Assembly: GCA_902806595.1 (NCBI GenBank)
Contig: CADCXC010000005.1
Location: 1,860,001-1,924,000 of the forward strand
Source of the DNA: Pyrenopolyporus hunteri
Lineage: Eukaryota; Ascomycota; Sordariomycetes; Xylariales; Hypoxylaceae
Direction: 5' to 3'
Length of the DNA: 64,000 nt
A program made the translations under genes and the position numbers. Shown piece by piece: positions 32,939 to 42,467 of this stretch. The notes under the pieces were generated by a model. The model was not told the DNA's origin, made no database searches, and was given only the letters and a program-made list of their open reading frames with translations. Position 1 is the stretch's first letter; every line of letters begins with the position of its first letter.

Positions 32939-34239
32939 AGCGAGGTGTCTTTACAAGGAGGCGACGGAAATCGTGAGGCTCGATGCCTCACCTATGTTCG
33001 ACATTAAATGATTGGACCGAATGCGAGGGACTAGATGGCATGGCTGTCGGATGCAGCGAGGGGCATGGGCGCGGTGAGCGTGGTGGGCGTGGTGAACGTG
33101 GTGAACGTGGTGAACGTAGTCAATGTGATCAACGTGGTCAACGTGGTCAACGTGGTCGAGGTTGGGCTTAACCCGAAGATTTGCGGGTTTGGCGTCGGCG
33201 CGCTGCTACTCGCAAAAGGGTTTCCAAGGTAAAAGGTCCAGAAGGTCTAGAGGTCAATACTTAGAAACTAAAGTTGAGCCGAGTACTTGACCCGTACTAA
33301 CAAAACGTCCCTTTCTGGCCTTCTTGGCAGGTACATGTACACCGAGAAACCCACTCCTGGCCGAGCCAAGTTACCTGATTGGCTTTGCACTCCTAGCTTA
33401 GCTGTTATTACAGGAGGAAGGTGCCGGTTCAATGTGCAATACCTTCGACCCTCCGTTCCATGGCACATGTATTGCACTATATTAGGAGGGCCCGAATCTA
33501 CCGAAAGCTCCCTAAAACCTTAATAATTCGTCGTCTAATAGGACTTTGAGAATGTGAGTTACACATAGCTTAGCTTAGCTTATAGGCTTAATTGGAATTT
33601 ACCAGGTTATGTTAGGTGCTTATATGTATGTACCTATGTACCGAGTAATGTAAGGGAGATGACAGTTACTTTAGGTCTATAGCGTCTATGTTATTAGGGT
33701 CGAATAATCAAGGAGGTATTGAAGAATCCATCCCTTAACCAAAACTTTTTGGCTGATAGCCTCTTATACCTTCTCTTTTCTTCACTCAACTCTACGTGGC
33801 CAATTGCAGTAATGCGTCGAATATTATATCTAGCAAAATGTCACGATCCAGCCTTGAGCTTTATTAAGCACGGAATGTACCAGGGGAAAAAGGGGTGTCG
33901 CACATGGAATTATACTACGACATTCATCACACTAACAATATGAATCACAATCACAACGACAAAGACTGCTTTTGCCGTGGTCGTGGCGCGTACAGACTGC
34001 ATTCCTCGCCGTATTAGAATCGTACGGTTATATTGTTATTGCAAATCCCCTCGCATAGCTTCCAAGACCATCTACCTGTCACAATGCGGGATAGCCTCCC
34101 TAAACCTCCAACGCCGGTATAATGCCCATAGGTATAAACGCCAGCGGCCCAAATCATTATTCATCGTGACGTGACCTCATTGCTGTCGTATAGCCCGCAG
34201 AAAGAGAACCAGGTAACACAATAATACGCACCACTATCG
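32939..34239. other. Intergenic, PIK1 upstream region and NC2-alpha 3' flank
   Basis: 1.3 kb. It contains the 9 bp minisatellite at 33074-33163 and an AGCTT run (TAGCTTAGCTTAGCTTAT) at about 33567-33584. No gene is supported; the open frames through the minisatellite are artefacts of its 9 bp period. Confidence 0.45.
33074..33163. repeat. 9 bp minisatellite, 10 units, upstream of PIK1
   Basis: Ten head-to-tail 9 bp units of the form GTGAACGTG / GTCAACGTG with single-base variants, 136 bp upstream of the PIK1 start codon. The period is a multiple of three, so all frames of each strand stay largely open, giving artificial Val-Asn-Val protein repeats. Confidence 0.92.
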
Positions 34240-35274
34240 TCATGCGGGCGCTTTCTTCTTACGCCCGCCCCTTCCCTTCCTCTTGACCTCACCTGCGTCT
34301 TCCTCGTCGCTATCGGTCTCGACTTTGGGTCGGCCGGAGCTCTTGCCACCCTCCTTCTCTTCGCCTACCTTGGCCACAATGTCTAGCAGGAAGTCCCATT
34401 CGTTAGCTGAACCTATTGCCTGCTTGAGCATGGGCGCCGTAATCCGCTTGGAATTCTTCTCCCTGGCCACCTCAGCACTCTTCCGAACGAGCTGCACCAT
34501 AAACAACTCCAGCGCCTTACCGACGGCGATGGGCGTCTGCTGCGCAACCTTGCCTACTTCCTCATCGGCTTGCATTATGCGCTTGATACGGGCTGTGGGG
34601 AACTTGGTCCTGACCGGCGACGGGTCTAGGTCGCTCTGCTTCGCGGCTGGGGCGATCTTCCGCGGCGGCATCGCACCTTGTAGATCCGGCTCCAGCTTGG
34701 GTTCGTCGGAAACGGCGGGGGGATGCGACGTCGGCGGTTGGGAAGGCTGCGCTTGTAGTTGGTGGTACGTGGCGGACGGCGCGGACTCGGGGTACGACGA
34801 GTAGTAGGGCACGTGAACGTTGGGGTTTTGTAGGGTATAGGCTGATTGGTTCGTCGGAAGGAATTGGGTTTGTTGTCGGGGGGAGTAGTATTGTGCTTGC
34901 TGTGCACCGGCGCCTTGGGGAGAATAAGGGCTGAAAGCGGCGGTGGTGGTCGTGCTGGTGCTAGTGGTGGTGTTGGCGTTATTATTATTATTATTGTGGT
35001 TGTTGCTGCTACCGTATGCGGGAGCGCTGGTGGGTGGTGCGGGCGGTGGTGCAGGCGATTGATATGTGCTGTACTGGTGGGGCTGTGGCTGGTTGTATCT
35101 TAAAGAACCTCCGGGACCAGCGCCTATTCCAGCCCCAAGTCCAGCCTGAAGTCCAGCCTGAAAGGGATAGCCACCAGGCGCGTTTGGGTGTTGAGGAATG
35201 TCGGAAGTTGCGCTTGAGTAGAAAGATGAAAGGTCGGGCGACTTTGGCGCATAAGTGCTTTCTTGGGTGGACAT
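34240..35274 (-). CDS. BUR6: NC2-alpha (Bur6/DRAP1) histone-fold transcription repressor
   Basis: Subunit of negative cofactor 2, which with NC2-beta clamps TBP on promoter DNA and blocks TFIIA/TFIIB entry. A single exon of 344 aa from the ATG at 35274. Residues about 1-210 are low-complexity (Gln, Asn, Pro, Tyr, Ser), including an Asn run from AAT/AAC repeats. The histone fold is at about 222-303: KFPTARIKRIMQADEEVGKV, ALELFMVQLVRKSAEVAREK and KRITAPMLKQAIGSANEWDF, which fit NC2-alpha better than HAP5 or Dpb3. The C-terminus is acidic then basic (DSDEEDAGEVKRKGRGGRKK). Yeast Bur6 is only about 140 aa, so the long N-terminal region is an addition of the filamentous form. Confidence 0.9.
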   Translation of the reverse strand: MSTQESTYAPKSPDLSSFYSSATSDIPQHPNAPGGYPFQAGLQAGLGAGIGAGPGGSLRYNQPQPHQYSTYQSPAPPPAPPTSAPAYGSSNNHNNNNNNANTTTSTSTTTTAAFSPYSPQGAGAQQAQYYSPRQQTQFLPTNQSAYTLQNPNVHVPYYSSYPESAPSATYHQLQAQPSQPPTSHPPAVSDEPKLEPDLQGAMPPRKIAPAAKQSDLDPSPVRTKFPTARIKRIMQADEEVGKVAQQTPIAVGKALELFMVQLVRKSAEVAREKNSKRITAPMLKQAIGSANEWDFLLDIVAKVGEEKEGGKSSGRPKVETDSDEEDAGEVKRKGRGGRKKKAPA

Positions 35275-35709
35275 GGCCCTAAAATGCAAAGGCTTAAAAA
35301 AAATTTAAAAATTCGTACCGTCGGAAAACTGGGGAGCTCTGGAATGGCGGGGCAACTTTTTCGAGATTTCTGTCGCAGTGCAACCCGTTTTTTTTTATTG
35401 CGATATTGGAACAAGACGCAGTCTGTGTGGCTAGTCAAGTTCGCTAGAGACAAGGGTTGGCCTTTTCTTTTTATCTAGTCGCAACCAATAGTCATTTGCG
35501 GTACCTATAGTACCTGTAGTACAAGGTACGTACAGCAGTAAGGTAGGGAGGTGGACTAATGCAGGAGGCAACACCCAATGGATCATACGCACACAATGAC
35601 GCAGAATTGAGGGAGGTACCAAGGTGGATGGTGTGTTTGTGCGTGCCTAAATAGTCCACCACCGCGAGCAAGAGCACTTTTAAATGGCTGGTCACGAAGC
35701 TAGTGCCGG

Positions 35710-35728
35710 GTACCGTATTGTACGGTAC
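35710..35728. repeat. Inverted repeat, 8 bp arms
   Basis: GTACCGTA, spacer TTG, then TACGGTAC: perfect 8 bp arms with a 3 bp loop, 436 bp upstream of the NC2-alpha start. Confidence 0.8.
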
Positions 35729-36003
35729 AGTAGGAAGGTACTGTTTGAGTCAGAGGTAGGTAGTGGATAGGAACGTCCGTTATAGGTGAATCCGGTACGT
35801 GCAGGCTGTGACGAGGTAATGAGACTAGCGAAAACCGTTTTGGCTGCGGATATGGACGTATTGAATTGTACCTGTACCTGTACCTCGCTTGTGCAAGTAC
35901 AGTTCCGAAATTCAATTCGAAACACTGTTTCAACCTGTGGGGGTTCCCGTCGGTGAGAGTTGGGTGCGCCAAGAGCAGAAAATAAAAGTCAATGGTTTTT
36001 AAT

Positions 36004-36061
36004 GGGTGCAACAGATGCAATAATTAGATGCAATAGATGCAATGGACGCGACGGGCGCAAT
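36004..36061. repeat. Degenerate 9 bp tandem repeat
   Basis: Units related to AGATGCAAT: GGGTGCAAC, AGATGCAAT, a 4 bp interruption, AGATGCAAT twice, GGACGCGAC and GGGCGCAAT. It lies in the long upstream region of NC2-alpha. Confidence 0.75.
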
Positions 36062-37272
36062 TGGGACGGAGGATGCGGCGTCTCAGCTGGGTGAATTTGC
36101 CGGGCGGTGAAGGTGGGGTGTAATAAAGTAGGTGTGTGGGCGCAAGGCAGGTGCGCAGGTGTTTGCCGCTTCAAGGTTGTCAAGTGTCAAGGTTGTTTGC
36201 CGTTGGTTAATGTACGTTGGTGGTGTTGGGTTTGGAAGGAGCCTCGGGGTCTCTCTTGGAACCAAGTCAGCGGGTTCAGAATTCTGCGCCAAACTTTGTC
36301 GACCGCAGCACGGGCGGCGAAAGACCACTGGTTTTATATCCGCAAAGGCCACCAAAACGGTGAAAATCAAAATCAGGGGTCCCAGTAATCACGATTAGCA
36401 CCGCCACAGTATTAAAAAAAAGTAAAAAAATGGAAATCGATACAACCCGAAAAAAAACATCCACCACCGATTTTAATGCAACCTACCTACCTAATATTTA
36501 TTCACCGAACACCTCCAATACGCGATCGCTCATTATCTTCGTCATTACCGTCACCATCACCGAAGGATGCTACTTTAACTTTTCTCGCGTACACATTGTA
36601 TACTACCTGGGTAGCGTCCGCGTACACATATGCGAAGACTGGACGGATTATAACATTGACATAGATCAACGTGGATGGGATGCTGTTTTATTCTTTTTTA
36701 GGATCATTTCATCTCCGATGATCTTTTCACAAATGGATCCCGCACGTGTGTGTCCTTATACACACTAGCCGGTCAAACACTATTGTCACGCATAAGCCCG
36801 GTCTTCCTCAAGGCTCCCGCAGATCGCTAGGCCGCAGAGAGCTGGGGGCGATTCTCCAAGGTACATGACTCTCACGCAGCCCTATTATTTTCCGATGATT
36901 AGCTTGGGATTCATGTGACTCGGACCCAGACTCTCTACGATACCGGATCTATGCCCTTTTCCCCTCAGTGGCTAGGTACCTGTCCGCAATACATATTCAG
37001 CCCGATCATCATTACCTCAAAAAATGCTTGTAGTTAAGCAGCGCTTTGGCGTGTCATGGATGATGATAACTATGCGAGGAGCTTATCCGGAGACCGCAAC
37101 TATCACCGCCAGTTTAGAAGCCGAGAGCTTCCGTTCTATGGTTTCTTCTCTGCTGTGGGGTTGATGATGGCGTTACTTGATCTAATCTGACATGACATCA
37201 GCGTCTTCACATGAGTCGTCAATGCCAAGCGGCCGCGTTAAGAGTTAAGAGATAGGTGCCGTTTAAATCTAA

Positions 37273-38682
37273 TCAAATGTTATTTCGGATTTCCTCTACT
37301 AGGCTCTTCAGCCCCTTTTGTCTATCGCCTGGTGCGCTGCAAAGGAACAGAGACGCTACGGGCCAGGCATGGATTCCTCCCTTTTCTTCTCTGTGATCGA
37401 CCTTAATGTCGTTTTCCTCCAGGAACTTGACAAGGTCTGCGACCTCGGGCGCAAGCACCTCTTCAGCGCCATAAGCCACGAACATGCCCTTCGAAGGTGT
37501 TGCGCGCTTCCACCATGAGACATCTCTGCAATTGCCCGGCGACAAGAGCGGATCGTCAACAGACACGTTCTCCCCGGCATATTGCCGAGCATACCGATGC
37601 AGGCTCCCGGCGTCAAGATAGTCACTTGTCGTATTTTGGTGCTTGCTGGAGACCAACGTTACCCATGGTGAAATTAGCACGGCCATCCCTGGTTTCGCTA
37701 GGCGCCAACTCCCGGTGGTTCTGTTCATCTTTTCTAGATGACGATTTATATTAGCGAGATGAAGCAGTAAACTGAGCACTATCGTAGCTCCCGCCGAGTC
37801 TCCGCTAACACATATTTTGTTGGGGTCTCTCACAGTCGAAAGCACATGCTCGTAACCAGCAATAGCTTCCTCTAACTGCGTCGGAAATTTAGCCTCGGGA
37901 ACTAACGAATAGTCCAAGGCAAAGATAGCCGGATTCTGGTACCCGCTGTCGCTGAGCAGACTGAGCCATGTGAGCAGGAACTCGAGGTAAAAGTAAGCAG
38001 AGCCCATGGAAAAGCCACCACCTAGACGGTTGTTAGTCGTCGCCGGGTCTCATCCTGATTCGCCGCGCTCTCACGTACCATGTGCGTAGAATATACAAAC
38101 ATCCGGCTTCACCATAGGATCTTTAATGATCCAGACTCCTTTAAAGCGCTTCTGCAGTATTCCAGGCAAGATTAGTCTGTGCCCGACAGGCATTGCGAAG
38201 ATTTTGCCGGAGTTAAGGAATTTTCTCTTACATCTTTATGCTCATGCCAATGCACGGGGGATCTTAGATATCCATGCCGCAGCATCCTAACCCTCAAAAA
38301 CGGCAGAGCCACGGCCTTAGAGAAGAATACCCTCCCAACCTTGGGAGGTATGTTCGCGAAAGCATAACGGACGCATCGAACGACGAAGTCCTCGAAAGGG
38401 GAAGCTTTCTGCACGAACGGAGGCTGCTTGTCGTATTTGACGAGATAGCGCTCGCGGACGAACTTGAAAGGCAGTTCGAATACTTGCAGTTACATCAGTC
38501 CGACCCGTGCCACATAAGCTAGCTGGGAGCGCTCAGATCCGATTTGTCGACTTACATAAAAAGGGCAAGCACTGCAGAACCACCCATACGGTCTCGAGTA
38601 ACCCGACGTGTATGATTAGCTGCGGTGTAAGGAACGCGCAGAAAACAGCGCAGTCCAGGTACGAGACGGGGCCCAGAATCAT
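37273..38682 (-). CDS. HSL-type alpha/beta hydrolase with N-terminal membrane segment
   Basis: Probable carboxylesterase or lipase of the hormone-sensitive-lipase family. Four exons: 38682-38556, 38482-38232, 38151-38079 and 38021-37273, giving 399 aa. The N-terminus has a hydrophobic stretch (about 8-48; AVFCAFLTPQLIIHVGLLE, VWVVLQCLPFLLFELP) that should anchor it in a membrane. The oxyanion motif HGGG at about 150-153 is split by intron 3. The nucleophile Ser226 lies in GDSAG, and His368 lies in GGIHAWP. The acid position reads GAEEVLAPE, with Glu where the family usually has Asp. All joins keep the frame, so the gene looks intact. The natural substrate is unknown. The next upstream ATG is excluded by an in-frame stop. 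Confidence 0.88.
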
Positions 38683-39674
38683 CGTGTTGGATAGCGACGA
38701 GACCACGCGGCCCTACCTATCCATTAGTATAACTCTATGTAGGTATACGTATAGATCTATAATCTTCAGGACTTGGGGGCGGCGTTATTCAAGATGACAC
38801 CGTATTGAATACATTTATGAATGAAATAATCGAAGCTGTAACAACATATTAAAATCTAGTTTAGATTTCTAGCCCGTCTCCATATGCCCCAAGAAACGAA
38901 TGAATAAACAGATGATAATGACACTTTGGCGTTACCGTAGATTACATCCCACCAAAGCCGAGTTTCTTCAATTCTCGGTCGCATAAACGCACATGCTAGC
39001 TGCGCTCTAGATCTGGTTGGCTGCTAGATGATGACGTCAAAGACTAAGCCACACCTCGACGCGAAGCTCACCTCCTACTACCTACATGTACCTTACCTAC
39101 CTGGGTAGGTAGGTACTTACTAGGTATGTCATGTATGTAGGTCTAACCCCTTTTCCTTGCTGATGGCGTACGTGGTATTGGGAAAAGGGGCAAACGAGGA
39201 TAAAATCAGGTCACAAGTACTTACCTACCTAGGTAGGTACCTACCTATATATGTATTTCGAATAATTTACGTAGGAATCCAAAACGTAACGTGAAATTCC
39301 CAAACACTAGCGCGGCATGGTTAAGCTGTTCTGAATTATGCGGGATGGGGACTTTCGTGTAAGTTGAGCCGAACTTTGGATTCGATTCGAGGTACCTTTG
39401 CGCTTCGAGGTGATGGATCATGAGGTTGAGTTAATAGAGAGGTACTGTATAGTTGGCTCTAGCTATTTAATCTAGGTACCTATGGAACTAACGCGATGGT
39501 CGATATATCGTCTAAATTTAGATAAAAGCACCAAATTGTAGGTATGTACGTAACTAGTACTTCAGGTACCTCTAGGCAGGGAGACGGCACCCCTCTCCCT
39601 TACACCACCCAGCCAACGCTCGACCCAACCGCCCAGCGGCTCACCCTTCGCCCTACATAGACACCTAAACCGGC
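38683..39674. other. Intergenic 1 kb with CCTA/TAGG palindromes
   Basis: Hydrolase upstream region and xylulokinase 3' flank. Two palindromic CCTA clusters lie at 39095-39115 and 39221-39250. No gene is seen. Confidence 0.5.
39221..39250. repeat. Overlapping CCTA/TAGG palindromes
   Basis: TACCTACCTAGGTAGGTA is a perfect 18 bp palindrome, directly followed by CCTACCTA so that a second palindrome, TAGGTAGGTACCTACCTA, overlaps the first. A near copy with a GG centre lies 105 bp to the left. Confidence 0.9.
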
Positions 39675-41535
39675 CTAATTATGCGCGACCTCCAAGATCC
39701 TCCTCTCCATCTCCTCGAACGCGCCGAGGACCCTGCCGTACGCCTGGAACGTGCCGTCGCGGAAGCCGTCGTCGACCTTCTGGATGGCGTCCTCCTCGCG
39801 CCAGCGGCGGCCGAGCAGGTCGTCGAAGCTCTCGGCGGGGTCGCGGCGCTCGAGCGCCCAGAGCGCCTTGTACGCGCCGCCGAGCGCGCACGCGTTGCCG
39901 CCCACGTCCAGCCTGTACACGCCGTCCGCCCCGCCCAGCACGTCGCCGAACGCCCGCGCGATCGCCGCGTTCAGCGAGCCCCCGCCCACCAGGTAGATCC
40001 GGCGCGGCTGCGCGGGCAGGCGCGCGCGCCCCGGGGGCGTGGACACGAGGTTGTGCGAGCGCAGGCGCATCGAGAGCGCCTGCGACTCCACGATCGCGCG
40101 CGCGTCCGCCTCGGCGCCCCAGTCCGACGCGTGCTCCCGGAGGTCGGACCCGTCGGCGCCGTCGCACGTGTACCGCCACGTCCCGGCCTTGACGTTCGGC
40201 ACGATCTCCGGCAGCGGGAAGTACAGGCCCAGCCTGGCCCTGTCGCCCTGCTTCCTGACGCCGAGGGGCGGCGTCTCGAGCACGTGCTTGTTGAAGGTCT
40301 CCCAGGGGTCGGAGGAGCCGGAGGGCCTGGGCAGCTTGTCGCGGACCTTCTCGCGCGCGAGGCCGCCGTTCTTGTAGCACAGCATGAACATGTAGTGCCC
40401 CTTGGTGGTGGGGTGGTTCATGAAGTGGTACGAGGGGTCCGGCTTGTAGCTGGGCGTGTTCATGAGGAACGTGCTCGACGTGCCGAGCGAGACGATGGCG
40501 TCGAGCGGCCGCAGGGGCAGCGACAGGATCGTGGCGGGGTTGTCGCCTGTGAAGGGCGCTATTTGGCAGTCGGGGCTGAATCCGTATCGCTGTACGAAGT
40601 ACGAGGAAATGCTACCCAGGCTGCCGCCACCGTCCAGTGGTACGTCGCCCAGCTTCTTCCGCAGCTCCGGTACGCCCTCCTTGGTCGCCGTCAGCTCCAG
40701 CAGCGACTCGTTCCACCTCTCGCCTGCGATATCCCAAAGGTTCATCCCGGTGACGTCGCTTATGTCTATCGGCGCGATGGCACCCAGGAACAGGGAGGCT
40801 AGGAAGGAAGAAGCGAGCGAGATCCGTGCAGTCTTGTTGTAGACCTCGGGACGTTTTCTTCGCATTCTTAATATTTGTGTGCCTGTAAACCGCTGCTCTT
40901 TGTTAGCTATGTGGCGCTTTTTACTGGGTAAGTTACAAAGCCATTTACGTGATGAGCAGCGCTCCCTGTAGCCTCAGCCAGCTTCTGTTTAGAGCCGAGA
41001 TGAGCATCGAAGAGGTCGCACTCAGTCTGTGTGCTGTGATCTTGCCAGTTCGGGGCGAACTCGTAAGCGAAGGCGTCTGATAACTGGTCAAGTAGGGTCT
41101 TCCCGCTATCGAGCTTCTTCAGGGCAGATTCGGCATTTTCGCTCCAGTACACGCTCGAATGCTGCTGACCAGAGCCGCTAATACCCTTGATGCGCTCGAC
41201 GGGGCAGCCCTTCTCTTTCAGCCGTGTCAAGACAAGGTCCACGGCCTCAACCCACATAGCCACAGGCGCATAGACTTCGCCCTCATCCTCGTTGGTTCGT
41301 ACGCCCTTCTTGATGTTGTACTTGGTCGCAAAATCGGCGTCGAAGTCAACCTTGGCCTCGGTAATGACCTTGAGGTCTGAAGCAATTACAATTGCTGTTA
41401 TTGGTTAGTCGAAAGCGCTTCTCGTTTTGTGTCTGAACTAATTCGTTGTTGTCGATGTAGCTAAGTAGTCGGTAACTGACCTTTTAATTGCTGGGTTGAG
41501 AGATCAAACCCGAGATACAATGGCCCCGCGCTCAT
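39675..41535 (-). CDS. XKS1: D-xylulokinase (FGGY family)
   Basis: Phosphorylates D-xylulose to xylulose 5-phosphate, the last step of fungal xylose and arabinose catabolism before the pentose phosphate pathway. Exons 41535-41481, 41394-40949 and 40892-39675 give 572 aa, the usual fungal length. The N-terminus has the ATP-binding start LYLGFDLSTQQLKAIVI, then GISGSGQQHSSVYW and the substrate-region segment RFTGTQILRMRR, complete only when intron 2 ends at 40893. VSLGTSSTFLMNTPSY and the FGGY C-terminal motif YLVGGGSLNAAIARAFGDVL follow, then GNACALGGAYKALWA. About 39690-40540 is far more GC-rich than the rest of the gene, leaving a 373-codon open frame on the opposite strand, a shadow. No other xylose-pathway gene is near. 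Confidence 0.95.
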
Positions 41536-42467
41536 ATTGTCTCTTTGGCTCTAGTAGTAAGTACTAAATATAAGACGTACAATTTGGAACTAGAAATAGT
41601 TAAGTTCTTATAATAGGTCGAATGTATATAAAATAACATTTGAATATAGAGAAGCTACCCTAGTAACCCTGAACTCTGATAGAAGTTGCTCAGAAATATT
41701 TACTTCTTGACTGAATCAGAGAGCTCTTGATGCAAGGTTTACGGATGTACGTCTACGGCTATGACACCACAGACCCAGATCTCGGTATGGCGGGGCAATG
41801 ACCTTCCTTATCAATTCAGGCTAAAAACGTCATTAGCTCCCAGCTTGGAAACTAGGTACATGTACCTAGTAGAGCCAGAGCTCTGAAAGGTCATGTACCT
41901 AGGCTAAAAGGTGTACAATACATTAGATACCTGCACGGAGGTATAGGCTGGACGAAGTACAGTACATAGCCTGCATGGAGCAGTTCGATGTTACCTTAGG
42001 TAGTGTACTTTTAGGTACCTCTCTTAGGTAGTGCCGCTGAATGTCACGATAAATGCAAACGTCTCCGAATTCGCAATTGATATGGACTCTCATGTTCGCA
42101 TCGCCGAAGCTATAAAGTTATGGTATCTGCGAGAGGCAGGTGATGCAACCTGCCAGTTTATAGCTGTGTCGCTCCAAAATACCGCATATATCTCTTGGTT
42201 TCCGTATGTGTCCTGTCCATGGGTTTGCACACGGTATTAGTACCAAGCTTCAAGTCATATGCGGCGTCTCTCTTTTCCTATCCCCCCTTTGTCCGATGAT
42301 GCGACTCGAAGATATAGTACATTTAAGCTCTTCCAGAAGAGCTTCCCTTCTAAACTTCCCGAGGTAGTTTTGGTATCTGAAAATGTGGACCGTTCCAGGT
42401 GTCTGGGATTTAGCCAACGCCCCAACGCCATTAAAAAGGGGGATTATATCTCATCCCGTCTAGGCTT
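41536..42467. other. Xylulokinase upstream region and CDF 3' flank
   Basis: 932 bp. It holds a 20 bp perfect palindrome (41851-41870) and further GTACCT/TAGGTAC motifs up to 42015. The part next to the xylulokinase start (41560-41700) is AT-rich. No gene is seen. Confidence 0.5.
41851..41870. repeat. Perfect 20 bp palindrome
   Basis: ACTAGGTACATGTACCTAGT is identical to its reverse complement. It lies 316 bp upstream of the xylulokinase start codon. It is built of the TAGGTAC core seen throughout intergenic DNA here. Confidence 0.95.

Larger units (their letters stand above)
35275..37272. other. Intergenic 2 kb, NC2-alpha upstream region
   Basis: It starts with A/T tracts just upstream of NC2-alpha (about 35297-35310). 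It contains an inverted repeat (35710-35728), a triple GTACCT repeat (35868-35885) and a degenerate 9 bp repeat (36004-36061). An open frame of 112 aa at 36430-36768 has no supporting feature. No gene is called. Confidence 0.45.

Noticed and set aside
33035..33232. 65 aa frame with Val-Asn-Val repeats
   Set aside because: It arises from the 9 bp minisatellite; no folded domain or conserved start.
36430..36768. 112 aa frame MEIDTTRKK...
   Set aside because: No domain, no homolog I recognise, AT-rich intergenic context and no promoter or splice signals.
38172..38232. Apparent frameshift in the alpha/beta hydrolase
   Set aside because: A GTAAGA donor at 38231 and a CTGCAG acceptor at 38152 give an 80 bp intron that restores the frame, so no frameshift is needed.
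39681..40802. 373 aa open frame on the plus strand inside xylulokinase
   Set aside because: It is antisense to a clear FGGY kinase. The composition (Arg/Ala/Val-rich) is what GC-rich antisense frames produce, and no domain is seen.
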